DNA of 64,000 bases. Origin: Flammeovirga agarivorans (GTDB lineage: Bacteria; Bacteroidota; Bacteroidia; Cytophagales; Flammeovirgaceae). Positions 10,901-19,807 of the stretch are shown piece by piece; the stretch's first letter is position 1; each line of letters begins with the position of its first letter. The position numbers and the translations under genes were made by a program. The stretch covers positions 107,384 to 171,383 of the forward strand of contig NZ_JABAIL010000011.1 of assembly GCF_012641475.1 (NCBI RefSeq), in the 5' to 3' direction. A model generated the notes under the pieces. That model was not told the origin of the DNA. It saw only the letters and a program-made list of their open reading frames with translations, and did not search any database.

Positions 10901-11784
10901 AACTCAATAATATCTTGACCATCCAATTGAGAAGGGATAGTAATGTCATTGTATTTTTCGTCGTATTGAACGGAAGTGATATTACCTTGTTCTACTGTCA
11001 CATCTTGGTCTTGTAGTGTATACTTTAAGATAGCAGTATACCCTTTGTCAAAATCAATAATTTTGTATCCTGCATCTATTTCCTCTGTAGCGGAAGATAA
11101 CCAATGTGAATAGGCAGGGTCAGAATTTTCTGGAAGGATAATAAAAGCATGTTCATTATTCGAAAAAGCCCCTTGTTTAAGATATTGAATTGTAGTTGGA
11201 AGCTGAACTACCGAAATCTGATTTTCAGCAAACATATGAGTAGAAATCACTCTAACTTTTTCTTGTATTTCGAGTGTTTCGATTTCATTTTTTGCAAAAA
11301 CAGAATCACCTACATCGATAGTAGAGTAGCCTAATGTGACTATAGAAATGGAATTATTATTAAAAGAGGATGTACCTATAGCGGTAATATGATCTTCTAA
11401 TGAAATTTCTTCGAGTTGATTATCTCTGAATGCCCCAATTCCAATTTTTTCAACAGATTCAGGCAATTGAATACCTGAAAGTTGATTCTGCATAAAGGCA
11501 TAATTACCAATATCTTTTAATGATGTAGGAAGTGTAACCTTTTGAATTCCTTTGTTATAGAAAACACCTTGAGCTGGAGTGTTATAAGATTCAATACCTA
11601 TAACTTCTTGTCCGTCTAAGGTAGATGGAATGATGATGTTCGGATTCTCAAAAGAATAGGAACATAATTGAATGTAACCATTATATACGATTACGTCGTC
11701 ATCATTTAAAGTGTAGTCGGTTTGAGCAAATAGATTACATGTAAGCAAGCTTACAGCAATAGTTGCTATTAATTTAGTGTACAT
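7906..11784 (-). CDS. Giant BspA-like leucine-rich repeat protein with T9SS sorting domain
   Basis: 1292 residues from the ATG at 11784. The open frame extends to a TTG at 11850, but MYTKLIATIAVSLLTCNLFA is a good signal peptide beginning at the internal ATG, so that start is preferred. The mature protein is almost entirely LRR_5/BspA repeats (e.g. IGKYAFEYANTYEVELPSSL) in five super-blocks, each with a header of the type YTLNDDDVIVYNGYI...IPSTLDG and a W-containing trailer. The C-terminal ~75 residues (VFPNPTNNAVYIRN to VFKVIKN) are a canonical type A T9SS sorting domain. It is a clear paralogue of the downstream gene (same block design, same export route), suggesting tandem duplication and divergence. 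A surface adhesin role is an inference only. Confidence 0.88.
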   Translation of the reverse strand: MYTKLIATIAVSLLTCNLFAQTDYTLNDDDVIVYNGYIQLCSYSFENPNIIIPSTLDGQEVIGIESYNTPAQGVFYNKGIQKVTLPTSLKDIGNYAFMQNQLSGIQLPESVEKIGIGAFRDNQLEEISLEDHITAIGTSSFNNNSISIVTLGYSTIDVGDSVFAKNEIETLEIQEKVRVISTHMFAENQISVVQLPTTIQYLKQGAFSNNEHAFIILPENSDPAYSHWLSSATEEIDAGYKIIDFDKGYTAILKYTLQDQDVTVEQGNITSVQYDEKYNDITIPSQLDGQDIIELQGAESSKNGLFYKKNIHYLQFSSTLKKIGDYSFYNNCIHQLSLANGIEEVGKSAFYENQLQQLDLGEIKTIGKHSFSNNQLKSISIPGSLKVIGYGSFSRNSMEQLTIQEGVEAILESAFNSNKLKQISIPSSVKRIDDLAFIHNDIESVTFNEGLESLHYEAFAYNNIREVQLPSTLDTLVNDAFEGNYIKEITLPQPDNLEDFLYWDDPAGDEFNAPGDVISTTGESRYTQYYKSILDDFFIVRDGVITGTNFYLSEIKTYHIKLPSVIRGQTIIGIGKDGLRHKNIRAIKLPETLEFIDEYGLGFNYIKKIEIPKNIKRVGKGFLKGNRISDLSIKTNSLTEIPSEAFYGNQLTQLHLPSTVKSIQSDAYKGNNLVEIDLSNIDELGEDAFSYNDLTTVTLSDQLEVIPTKCFEGNNLTTVNFGKNITEIGYYAFEDNALQNVNLPSSIRYINHSAFRGNELTSIKLPAISEEDFMNWHHGNEEALKDNILRLDDYGSHQEVFAAYIYTLKESDVQLNNNQLVRITSDLKDKLYIKFPFKIGNKSIYQIESNDNRSIMNGAKPYKIIIEEGITKIGKYAFEYANTYEVELPSSLITIDNNAFKHSKLTTLVIPESVKTIGNNAFEYGDITSITIPKSISEIGSYAFENNEISAIHFPKENAQLKTLGYHAFHRNQINQLELPSSLEYIGVGCFTENNISTFKLPNIQKDGFVEWYSSGQFYANNAVVNNEDVSFEALFLDTLSGNDATLEDGIITHVSSYSNSNFWHLYIPKQLNNRNVIGIGSDVLDKAGIRTLILEEGIISIGDNAFKDNYINTLELPQSLLSIGAGAFQNSGLKDLQLPNNIQLIEAGAFYGNKELTSFKLPMSKDSDFDYWLSGDNVKYNNGEEVNNFFVSYLAVYKGDRPQGKPEKPTDLPDVEQPQLSVFPNPTNNAVYIRNLEQEAKGRVLNVEGKVVDEITITPVNNKIDLNYKKGVYIIELILDQNIEVFKVIKN

Positions 11785-12033
11785 AGAGTGCTTAAGTAAA
11801 GTTTCTACAAAAATAATAGAGAAGACGATAGCAATAAATGACTTTGACAAAGGATTCTTACATGATAATCTAATAGGCTGTTTGTCTGATAATTAAAATA
11901 GAGTTATTAAAGTATTTTTTTACTAATTCTTTTACTTTTTTCACCAATCATTTAATTCAACATTGCCGACTTTTGTAACATCAATCAATAAACAACACAC
12001 ATTTACCTATTTATCACATTACATCTCATTATC

Positions 12034-13089
12034 ATGTTTAAATCTATTCAATACCTACTAAGTGTTACCCTACCACTAGTAGTTTTTATCTCTTGTAGCC
12101 AAAAATTAGTGGTAGCAGAAAAAAAGAATCCAGAAGGAACTGCTTTGGTAGTGATCGGTGCAGCATCCAGAATATCACAAGAAACAGCATTAATTGAGCG
12201 TCTTTATGAAGAAGGAGAGTTAGATAACCTTCAACTTGTAGCAGGTGTGAGTGCTGGAGCATTAAATGCTGTAATTATAGATGGAGTGAAAGAAGGACGT
12301 ATATCATTTAAAGAAGTGAGGTCTATTTTATTCCAACTAAAAGAAGATGATATTTTTATCAATCCTAATCATCACCTTCCTGTTGATTTATCACCATTTG
12401 ATTCCACTCTTAGAGCAGTATATGTAGAGACTATGGGTTATTCTTCAATAAAGGAGATTCAGTTACCGACTATTATTTCTACTGTGGATAAAAAAAGGGG
12501 GCAACTCGTCAGAATCACAAATATTGATGGTTTTAGAATGAATGATCAGGTCACTACTAACTTGGTGGAAGTATTGAAGGCAACAAGTGCTATGCCTCAT
12601 GTTTTTCCTCATACTATTATTAATGATAGAAAATATATTGATGGAGGAACGAAAGAAGATATTCCAATCGAAGCAGTTTTAGAGTACGAACGTTTTAGGA
12701 ATCAAGATTTCGAAAAAATTATAGTGATTGGCATACAAAGAAATAAGACTACAAATTGGGAAACGGAAATGGACCTTCTAGAATTGAGAGGGTTAGAAGC
12801 TGATGTGCTAAAGAAGATGTTGGAAGACATGCACTATAATATGGACAAAAAGGATGTTCTAAAGGATAAAATGACGACCTTTTACAAACAGCATACAAAA
12901 GAGTTAACGGATAGAATTTTTATTTACACACCTAATATTAAAGGGTTTAAGTATGTCCCTATTGTCGGTTTTAATGACCAAGAATATCAATATAAAACGG
13001 TATATCAATGGTCAAAGACAAACCATCCGATTCAATTGAAACACTATTTAGATGGTTTTAAGAAGGTGAGTCGTTTACACTCGAAATAA
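12034..13089 (+). CDS. Patatin-like phospholipase family lipoprotein
   Basis: 351 residues. Lipoprotein signal with lipobox FIS-C (Cys21). The patatin nucleophile elbow is GVSAG at residues 71-75 (Ser73), and the catalytic Asp sits in YIDGG (Asp203), the usual Ser-Asp dyad. These predict a membrane-anchored acyl hydrolase acting on lipid esters. The glycine-rich oxyanion segment normally near the N-terminus (GGGxRG) is replaced here by IGAASRIS, so activity or specificity may differ from classic patatins. It is divergent from the BspA-like pair (249 bases between starts) and followed by an independent gene after 137 bases. Family assignment is firm; substrate unknown. Confidence 0.82.
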   Translation: MFKSIQYLLSVTLPLVVFISCSQKLVVAEKKNPEGTALVVIGAASRISQETALIERLYEEGELDNLQLVAGVSAGALNAVIIDGVKEGRISFKEVRSILFQLKEDDIFINPNHHLPVDLSPFDSTLRAVYVETMGYSSIKEIQLPTIISTVDKKRGQLVRITNIDGFRMNDQVTTNLVEVLKATSAMPHVFPHTIINDRKYIDGGTKEDIPIEAVLEYERFRNQDFEKIIVIGIQRNKTTNWETEMDLLELRGLEADVLKKMLEDMHYNMDKKDVLKDKMTTFYKQHTKELTDRIFIYTPNIKGFKYVPIVGFNDQEYQYKTVYQWSKTNHPIQLKHYLDGFKKVSRLHSK

Positions 13090-13226
13090 CATTATAATAC
13101 AATAATGGTTTTATAGCTAAAGGAATTACTATTCAACATAGAAGGTAATTGAATGAGTTATTTTCTTGGTTTTAAATATTTTGTACAAATTTTGCTATAA
13201 AGTATTTAGCCAATTCGACCTAAACC

Positions 13227-14144
13227 ATGACGACATTAGAATACATCCAACAACTCTCTCAAGACAAATTATTATATTTTGCATTACCAATTTTTATTTT
13301 TGCAATAATCGTAGAATATCAAATTGCGAAAGAACACTATCTGAAAAAAGATACTTATGTGTCTTTAACAATGATGGTATTTTCTGCAATTGTAGAATTT
13401 GTACCTAAAGTAATCGCATTTATCGCTTTTATTTATTTATATCAGCTAAGTCCATTGAAAGACATTGTACAACGACAATGGTGGGCTTGGGCAGTTTTAT
13501 TCTTTGCTGATGATTTCTCCTATTATTGGTTTCATCGCCTTAATCATGAAGTACGAATTTTTTGGGCAGGGCATGTCACTCATCATTCGTCAGAATACAT
13601 GAATTTTGGAACTGCATTAAGACAAGGTGTAGGAGAAAGGGTACATAAATTCTTCTTTTGGGTTTGGATTCCATTGTTAGGGTTTGATCCTTTGATGATA
13701 TTTACCATGATGGGAATCAGTTTGATTTATCAGTTTTGGGTACATACCGAAATGGTAGATAAGTTACCTCAATGGTTTGAATTTCTTTTTAATACGCCTT
13801 CACATCATCGAGTACATCATGCATCAAATATTCGCTATTTAGATTGTAATCATGCCGGTATACTAATTATTTGGGATAGACTTTTTGGTACTTTTGCAGA
13901 AGAACAAAAAGAGGTTGAAAAGCCTGTTTATGGATTAACTGTCAATATAGAAACCTATCAACCACTTGAGGTCGCTACTCATGAATATGCGGCAATTTGG
14001 AAAGATATTCAAAGAGCAGATAAATGGTCAGATAAACTTAAATATCTGTATAAATCACCTGGGTGGAGCCATGATGGGGAAGATAAAAGGGCTAAAACAC
14101 TTAGAAAACAACAAGAAAAGAAAACAGAAGTACTATCCAATTAG
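13227..14144 (+). CDS. Sterol desaturase/fatty acid hydroxylase family di-iron membrane protein
   Basis: 305 residues with several hydrophobic helices (about 15-35, 45-72, 86-101, 142-172). The histidine clusters of the fatty acid hydroxylase superfamily are all visible: H103-RLN-H107, H116-VT-HH119-120, H173, and HHRVHH at 193-198, plus His209. They would bind a di-iron centre that hydroxylates or desaturates a lipid in the membrane. It lies 36 bases upstream of an MFS permease on the same strand, a plausible two-gene unit. The lipid substrate cannot be read from sequence. Confidence 0.88.
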   Translation: MTTLEYIQQLSQDKLLYFALPIFIFAIIVEYQIAKEHYLKKDTYVSLTMMVFSAIVEFVPKVIAFIAFIYLYQLSPLKDIVQRQWWAWAVLFFADDFSYYWFHRLNHEVRIFWAGHVTHHSSEYMNFGTALRQGVGERVHKFFFWVWIPLLGFDPLMIFTMMGISLIYQFWVHTEMVDKLPQWFEFLFNTPSHHRVHHASNIRYLDCNHAGILIIWDRLFGTFAEEQKEVEKPVYGLTVNIETYQPLEVATHEYAAIWKDIQRADKWSDKLKYLYKSPGWSHDGEDKRAKTLRKQQEKKTEVLSN

Positions 14145-14180
14145 TTTACATTAACTGTACTCATTCAAGAACTATAACTT

Positions 14181-15404
14181 ATGAACTATAAAAAATACAT
14201 TCTTCACATTATTGTTATTGCTCAGTTTTTATGCACATCATTATGGTTTGCAAGTAATGCTGTGATGCCTGAATTGATCAATAGTTTTTCATTGGAGAAT
14301 AATGTTTTGAGTTATCTCACTTCCTCTGTTCAACTTGGTTTTATCATTGGAACACTTGTATTTGCACTTCTTTCAATTGCCGATCGTTTTTCTCCTGTCC
14401 AGGTATTTTTTGCCTGTGGGGTACTCGGAGCAGTGTTTAATGGAGGCATGACATGGGCTGGAAATACCTTAGAAACGCTAGTTGTATTAAGGTTTCTGAC
14501 TGGATTTTTTCTTGCAGGGATATATCCTGTAGGAATGAAAATCGCGGCGGACTATTATAAACAGGGGCTAGGAAAATCATTAGGTTTTTTGGTAGGGGCT
14601 TTGGTGTTAGGAACGGCATTACCTCATTTGCTTAAAGGAGCTAAAGGAGATCTACCTTGGGAATTCGTGATTATGACGACTTCCTTATTGGCAGTAATAG
14701 GGGGAGGTTCTATGTATTTTTTTGTAGGAGATGGTCCTTACAGGACACCAAGCCAAAAATTACAATTAAGTGCAATTTCTCAAGTGTTTAAGAATAAAGA
14801 ATTCAGAAAGTCTGCTTTTGGATATTTTGGACATATGTGGGAATTATATACGTTCTGGGCCTTGGTTCCTGCTATGCTTCAAACCTATAATTTGATGCAC
14901 CCTCAGGTGACTATCAATATACCTGTTTATTCATTTTTAGTTATTGGAATTGGTAGTTTAGCCTGCATTTTATCTGGGTATTTATCCTTACGTTTTAAGG
15001 TGAGAAAAGTGGCACTACTGGCATTGTTATTTTCAGGGTTTTGTTGTCTGATTTCTCCAATGATGTTTACCGTAGGATCTTTTCCGACCTTCTTTTTATT
15101 TTTATTGTTTTGGGGGATGACTGTAATTGCAGATTCTCCTTTATTCTCTACTATTGTAGCCCAAACGGCACCACCTGCATTAAAAGGTACTGCTTTAACG
15201 ATAGTCAACTGTATTGGCTTTTTGATCACTATTATTAGTATCCAATGTATTCAATATTTAAGTGAAAATACAGATTCAATGCAATACTTAATAGGTTTAG
15301 TAATTGGGCCTGTACTTGGACTCATCGCTTTGATTGATCGTAGTGAGGAAGTACAAACGAATAGGATCAATAAAAGTGGCAAGTCGACCATCACAGGAAA
15401 TTAG
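14181..15404 (+). CDS. MFS transporter
   Basis: 407 residues with about 12 hydrophobic helices in two halves separated by a short charged loop (around residues 190-210), the usual layout of the major facilitator superfamily. Motifs include the loop after TM2 (SIADRFSPVQVF) and GFFLAGIYPVGMK in TM4-5. It predicts a secondary inner-membrane transporter. The substrate is not recognisable. It follows the fatty acid hydroxylase gene after 36 bases and probably shares its transcript. Confidence 0.82.
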   Translation: MNYKKYILHIIVIAQFLCTSLWFASNAVMPELINSFSLENNVLSYLTSSVQLGFIIGTLVFALLSIADRFSPVQVFFACGVLGAVFNGGMTWAGNTLETLVVLRFLTGFFLAGIYPVGMKIAADYYKQGLGKSLGFLVGALVLGTALPHLLKGAKGDLPWEFVIMTTSLLAVIGGGSMYFFVGDGPYRTPSQKLQLSAISQVFKNKEFRKSAFGYFGHMWELYTFWALVPAMLQTYNLMHPQVTINIPVYSFLVIGIGSLACILSGYLSLRFKVRKVALLALLFSGFCCLISPMMFTVGSFPTFFLFLLFWGMTVIADSPLFSTIVAQTAPPALKGTALTIVNCIGFLITIISIQCIQYLSENTDSMQYLIGLVIGPVLGLIALIDRSEEVQTNRINKSGKSTITGN

Positions 15405-15525
15405 ATATTGGTGTATACAATCTCCCAATTGTATTAATTTTATAGTCTATTTTAAATCTTTTTTAATAAGTCTTTACCTCAAAGAGAAAAGTAGGAGCAA
15501 AATTTATTATCCACAATATCTTTAG

Positions 15526-15533
15526 TAGATTTG
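15526..15533 (+). promoter_or_regulatory. Candidate -7 box (TAnnTTTG)
   Basis: TAGATTTG matches the Bacteroidota primary sigma -7 consensus TAnnTTTG and lies 31 bases before the ATG of the 15565 gene. No convincing -33 TTTG was seen at the usual distance. Confidence 0.45.
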
Positions 15534-15564
15534 CAGTCTTAAAAATATTGGTAAAGTTAATTTA

Positions 15565-16626
15565 ATGGGAAAAGTTAGTCAATTATCTAAATATATAGCT
15601 GTCGAATTCGAATCTAGAGAGGGTGTTAGCAAGATGCTAGAATATATGGTATCTGGGTGGACAGACTTCCAAGGTCAAGATAAAGAAGAATCTACAGTAT
15701 TAGAAACTGCAAACGATCAAATTCTTGAGTTTATTCGTAAAGTTGCTACAAAGCCAGTTCAGGAGGGTAACGAGGAAGACGGAGTGATCGGCAGTAATGT
15801 ACTTACTTTACTACAAAAAATAAGTGATAGGATTAATAAGCAATACGATGTGACATTAAATCCTTACTTTAAGAAAAAATCAATCACAAGTGATCAAGAT
15901 AAGAAGATGGTAATTCAAGATATTACGAATCTACTTATTTTAATGGATGTTCTTTTAATGCACCACGACATTGAAGAACTAGACGAAAGTGATAACATTT
16001 CTAAGAAGATCTTCTTGGACGGAAAGATTGATCAGAAGCCATTTGGTATTAAGAATTTCTTAGTAAAAACAATTGGTAAATTCTTAGTGTTGGCCAACAA
16101 CAATATCATTGAATATGGTAATACAGAATTAGATGCTAAGTTATTTGAGTACAAAAAACAATTCTTTGCAAGAGTAATGTTCTTTGTATTTAATGTAAGT
16201 TGGTTACCAAAAGAAAGAACGTATAAAAATACATTGGTTTTAAACTTACTTCAAAGTTTAGAACTTGGCGATGAGGCGGATGACTACGGTGATATTATGA
16301 CACAAGTGTTGTCTTATACTCAAACAGTGAAAAACCTTAACCCTAGTATTGTTAGAGAATGTACTATGTTCCATGAATATACATTACCGCAGTACTTGGA
16401 ATGGAAACAGTTAGAGGTTAAAGATAGAACTTTTAAACCTTTAGGAGAGGTAGAAGAATACCATATCTTATTTGCTAAGAAGTTAGGTTTCTTTACTGTG
16501 GATACTATTCAAAGTAATGGTAATAGTGACATCGTTAGAGCAGGTTATCCATTAGTAAATGGACACTTTGTTTGGGAAAATGTACCAATGGGCGATAAGA
16601 CAAGAAAGAAGGTAATTTACCAATAG
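15565..16626 (+). CDS. Uncharacterised soluble protein
   Basis: 353 residues with no signal peptide or membrane helix, rich in charged and helical segments. I do not recognise a family. Visible landmarks are an acidic N-terminal third, a hydrophobic central region (FGIKNFLVKTIGKFLVLANN), and a C-terminal stretch with PLGEVEEYHILFAKKLGFF. It is monocistronic, with its own TAGATTTG promoter box and a strong terminator just downstream, which suggests a stand-alone housekeeping-like or conserved cytoplasmic protein. No function is proposed. Confidence 0.7.
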   Translation: MGKVSQLSKYIAVEFESREGVSKMLEYMVSGWTDFQGQDKEESTVLETANDQILEFIRKVATKPVQEGNEEDGVIGSNVLTLLQKISDRINKQYDVTLNPYFKKKSITSDQDKKMVIQDITNLLILMDVLLMHHDIEELDESDNISKKIFLDGKIDQKPFGIKNFLVKTIGKFLVLANNNIIEYGNTELDAKLFEYKKQFFARVMFFVFNVSWLPKERTYKNTLVLNLLQSLELGDEADDYGDIMTQVLSYTQTVKNLNPSIVRECTMFHEYTLPQYLEWKQLEVKDRTFKPLGEVEEYHILFAKKLGFFTVDTIQSNGNSDIVRAGYPLVNGHFVWENVPMGDKTRKKVIYQ

Positions 16627-16647
16627 AAATTACTTTTAAAAATAGAT

Positions 16648-16694
16648 AAACCGTTGAAATTCATTGTCAAGAATGTTATTTCAACGGTTTTTTT
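16648..16694 (+). terminator. Rho-independent terminator
   Basis: AAACCGTTGAAAT pairs perfectly with ATTTCAACGGTTT, 13 base pairs with a 17-base loop, followed by a T-run. It closes the 15565 gene. Confidence 0.9.
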
Positions 16695-16748
16695 GTTTGT
16701 AGTAGTGTTTTGGGTATACTTGTATATAGCAAACTATATTTTTTTATT

Positions 16749-17648
16749 ATGAACTTCTATTTATCCAGATCACTATACCTATTGGTGATCTTATTCTTTG
16801 TGACTACAGTTAGTACTTTAGCAAATGATATTTTAGCATTAAAAAGCGGTAATTTCATTGCAGTTTCAACTTGTAATGTAAAAAAGGATGGTACAGTAAA
16901 TTTCACAACCATTGGTGGAGAACGAAAATTTATCAATTACAAAGAGGTAGATTATTATTTTTCATCTAGTAGTAATAGAAACTATCATTTTGTAAGTATT
17001 AAAGACAAAGTCAAAAAAGTGTATCTATTGTATAAAAGTAAATTCAATATTTACTATACTATTAGTACACATGTTAATGGTCAAAATTCATACACTACTA
17101 CATATTATTATATTGGTGATGATGTAGAAGCAGAAGCTATTTCTTCAACAGGCCTCCAATTTGGTGATAAGCAAAAAACGATAGATTTATTCGAAAAGTA
17201 TTTAGGCGATGATCCTATATCTGTAAGTGAGCTAAATGCTCCAGGTTTCACCCGTTCTTGGCATTCTAGTGTGAAACAAATCATTATGTCTTATATGGAA
17301 AGAAACCCTGCGCCAGAGTTAAAGACGGCAAAAAAGGAAGCTTTAATAACTGTTTTTGCAAAGAAGGTAAACGGAGAATGTAAAATCACATTTAATGGAG
17401 AAGAGGTAAAAGTCGATAAATCATTTAGACTGGAGTTAAGGGTACCAAATGATTATACATCAATCTTGACAGTGGGAACCAATAAATATTTCCTGAGTGT
17501 CTCAAAATTATATCCTGAATATTATGAGTTGAAATCAAGAGAAAGTGGTTGGATCTTAAAATATAAAGGAGGCTCAAGTAGTGCTAAACTTAAAGCTGAA
17601 AAATATCCATTAATCACTCCCTTCCAGAAAGAAGAAGTAGTGAATTAA
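16749..17648 (+). CDS. Uncharacterised exported protein
   Basis: 300 residues from the ATG at 16749. An upstream in-frame ATG at 16710 would add 13 residues, but MNFYLSRSLYLLVILFFV is the natural start of a signal peptide. The mature part is a mix of short beta strands (FTTIGGERKFINYKEVDYYF) and a Tyr-rich region. A C-terminal stretch around residues 205-265 (ITFNGEEVKVDKSFRLELRV) looks like a small beta domain. No enzyme motif is seen, and I do not recognise the family. It is monocistronic, lying between two strong terminators. Confidence 0.65.
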   Translation: MNFYLSRSLYLLVILFFVTTVSTLANDILALKSGNFIAVSTCNVKKDGTVNFTTIGGERKFINYKEVDYYFSSSSNRNYHFVSIKDKVKKVYLLYKSKFNIYYTISTHVNGQNSYTTTYYYIGDDVEAEAISSTGLQFGDKQKTIDLFEKYLGDDPISVSELNAPGFTRSWHSSVKQIIMSYMERNPAPELKTAKKEALITVFAKKVNGECKITFNGEEVKVDKSFRLELRVPNDYTSILTVGTNKYFLSVSKLYPEYYELKSRESGWILKYKGGSSSAKLKAEKYPLITPFQKEEVVN

Positions 17649-17656
17649 ATTTCAAA

Positions 17657-17692
17657 TAAAAAAGAGGTGGAAATAATACTACCTCTTTTTTA
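17657..17692 (+). terminator. Rho-independent terminator
   Basis: AAAAAAGAGGT and ACCTCTTTTTT form an 11-bp stem ending in a T-run, 9 bases after the stop of the exported unknown protein. Confidence 0.88.
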
Positions 17693-17749
17693 TTTTCTAA
17701 TACTCTGATACCATTATATTAGCATATACTCCAAAATATATGTAAAGCA

Positions 17750-18616
17750 ATGACCACTGATATTATTGAAGTAAATGATTTTATTGTAATGATTGACAGC
17801 ACTGATAGTAAGGAAGCAGAACTATTTAACTGTCAGTTTGAGGATGATATAATAGGTATTACATTCTATAATTCAGGACATGTTGATATACATGCTTTTG
17901 ATGATAGGGAAAACAAAAACAGTACAATATTAAAAAGTAGAAAAGGAAAGTGCATTTCTTTTTATGGTCAACAAGGAGTAAAGTTTTCACATAATATATC
18001 TCAAAAAGAACCATTACAGAGTGTTAGTATTTTTTCTACGAGAGACAACTTACTGAAGCTATCAAATAATGAGAAAGCCTTGTATGAACTCCATTTAAGT
18101 GAGCTATTACAAACATCCGATTGGTTTAAAAGTGGACCTGAAGTAAGGCTAACACCAGAAATGCAATTAACGATATCAAAGATATTTTCTAATTCATTTC
18201 AAGGATATAGTCGTTTACTTTTTATGAAAAGTCAGGTGCTTGAATTGCTATCACATTATTTCTCAAAGCTAGAACAAACAGAGAATATTGTTATGGATGA
18301 GCATGAGTTACAGAAACTCTACAAAGCGAAGGAGATCATGGAGAATAATATTCATACGCCACCGACATTAAATGAATTGTCGAAGTTGATAGGGATGAAT
18401 AATAACAAATTGAAAAAGAACTTTAAGCAAATTTTTGGAATGCCTGTCTTTAAGTACCTTCAAATACAAAGATTACAAAAAGCTTATCAATTACTTCAGA
18501 ATCAGGAATCAACAGTACAAGAAGCAGCCTGGCAGGTTGGTTATGAAAGTTTAAGTTCATTCTCTCATGCGTTCTTCAAGCAATATGGTTTTCGTCCATC
18601 AAAATTTTCGAAATAA
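17750..18616 (+). CDS. AraC family transcriptional regulator
   Basis: 288 residues. The C-terminal ~100 residues carry the two helix-turn-helix units of AraC proteins: PTLNELSKLIGMNNNKLKKN (first HTH) and STVQEAAWQVGYESLSSFSH (second), ending FRPSKFSK. The N-terminal half is a variable sensing region without a recognisable ligand pocket. It is followed after 94 bases by the DUF4345 membrane protein, which it may control. Likely a local regulator; the inducer is unknown. Confidence 0.88.
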   Translation: MTTDIIEVNDFIVMIDSTDSKEAELFNCQFEDDIIGITFYNSGHVDIHAFDDRENKNSTILKSRKGKCISFYGQQGVKFSHNISQKEPLQSVSIFSTRDNLLKLSNNEKALYELHLSELLQTSDWFKSGPEVRLTPEMQLTISKIFSNSFQGYSRLLFMKSQVLELLSHYFSKLEQTENIVMDEHELQKLYKAKEIMENNIHTPPTLNELSKLIGMNNNKLKKNFKQIFGMPVFKYLQIQRLQKAYQLLQNQESTVQEAAWQVGYESLSSFSHAFFKQYGFRPSKFSK

Positions 18617-18710
18617 TTCTTTTGCAACAAATCAAAAACCTTTTGAGACAACTAGTAGGAAGCCTAGTAAAGTACTTTTGAAGTATCATTAAAATAAAAA
18701 GTAATTTACT

Positions 18711-19115
18711 ATGAACATCTCAAAATCATCTTCAATCTTATTATTTCTATCTGGTATCATTGGTTTATATGTAGGGGGAAGTCTTGTATTTTTTCCTGAA
18801 TGGTTACAAGCACAATCAGGTATTTTTCTAGATAATAATCCAAGTCATTTTAGTGAGACTCGAGCACCTGGAACAGCGATACTTTCTGCCTCTATTTTTA
18901 TTCTTGTAGCTGTTTTCAAAAATGAATATAGAAAATTAGCATTGGGCTTAACGACTCTCTTTTTTTTATCGTATGGGATTGGACGTTTGCTAAGCTTATT
19001 TCTAGATGGAATGCCTGCTGAAGGGTTGTTTTATGCTATGATAGGTGAAATTGCCATTGGATTGAGTGCATTAATTCTATGGAAGAAATCGGAGAACTTT
19101 CAGATAAAAAGTTAG
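18711..19115 (+). CDS. DUF4345-like four-helix membrane protein
   Basis: 134 residues with four predicted membrane helices (about 8-25, 50-66, 73-92, 103-124). The ETRAPGTAIL segment after the first helix and the overall size fit the DUF4345 family of small membrane proteins. No catalytic residues are evident. It lies between AraC and Crp/Fnr regulators on the same strand. Confidence 0.65.
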   Translation: MNISKSSSILLFLSGIIGLYVGGSLVFFPEWLQAQSGIFLDNNPSHFSETRAPGTAILSASIFILVAVFKNEYRKLALGLTTLFFLSYGIGRLLSLFLDGMPAEGLFYAMIGEIAIGLSALILWKKSENFQIKS

Positions 19116-19151
19116 TTTTGTAAGATCTCCATTTAAGCTACTTTTTTCACT

Positions 19152-19733
19152 ATGGAACTTCTAAAACAATACTTTAATAAAATTTCTCCATTGTCAGACA
19201 ATACATGGAAAGAATTGGCTCCACTTTTCAAACAAAAGCGTTTGGAAGACCATGATTTTTTTGTGGAAGAAGATAAGTTAGCCAAAGAGATTGCCTTTTT
19301 AGAAACTGGAGTAGTGAGAGCTTTCTTTACCAATAGTGAAGCAAAAGAGTACAATAAGCAGTTTTTTGTAGGCCCAAGTATTATTGGTGCCTACACCTCT
19401 TTATTAACCGGTAAAAGAAACCGAATACCTCAACAAGCATTGACAAACTGTGTCATATGGACAGCTAAGTTTTCAGATTTGGAACGCCTATTTGCTAAGT
19501 ATCATGATTTTGAACGTTTAGGAAGAAAAATTGCCGAGCACTATTTCTTGGAGAAAGAAGAAAAAGAATTAGAGATGGCATTGATGAATGCGACAGAAAG
19601 GTACCTTCTCTTTAGAAAACGATTTCCAAATCTTGAGCAACTCATCCCACAATACCACATCGCTTCTTACCTTGGAGTTTCCGCAACACAATTGAGCCGA
19701 CTAAGAAGTAAACTTCAAAACCTAGAGGGATAA
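19152..19733 (+). CDS. Crp/Fnr family transcriptional regulator
   Basis: 193 residues: an N-terminal cyclic-nucleotide-binding-like beta roll (residues ~15-115) and a C-terminal winged helix with QYHIASYLGVSATQLSRLR as recognition region. The canonical cAMP pocket motif and the FNR cysteines are absent, typical of the many small Bacteroidota Crp-like regulators with unknown ligands. It starts 36 bases after the DUF4345 gene. Confidence 0.85.
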   Translation: MELLKQYFNKISPLSDNTWKELAPLFKQKRLEDHDFFVEEDKLAKEIAFLETGVVRAFFTNSEAKEYNKQFFVGPSIIGAYTSLLTGKRNRIPQQALTNCVIWTAKFSDLERLFAKYHDFERLGRKIAEHYFLEKEEKELEMALMNATERYLLFRKRFPNLEQLIPQYHIASYLGVSATQLSRLRSKLQNLEG

Positions 19734-19807
19734 TACTTTATTTACCTATGTAAACGAGATTTGGTGATCTGCTTTGGACCTTTGTTATAAACAATATTAA
19801 AAACACT

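Noticed and set aside
11785-11850. TTG-started N-terminal extension of the large BspA-like protein
   Set aside because: The internal ATG at 11784 starts a clean signal peptide; the extension would bury it behind 22 residues.
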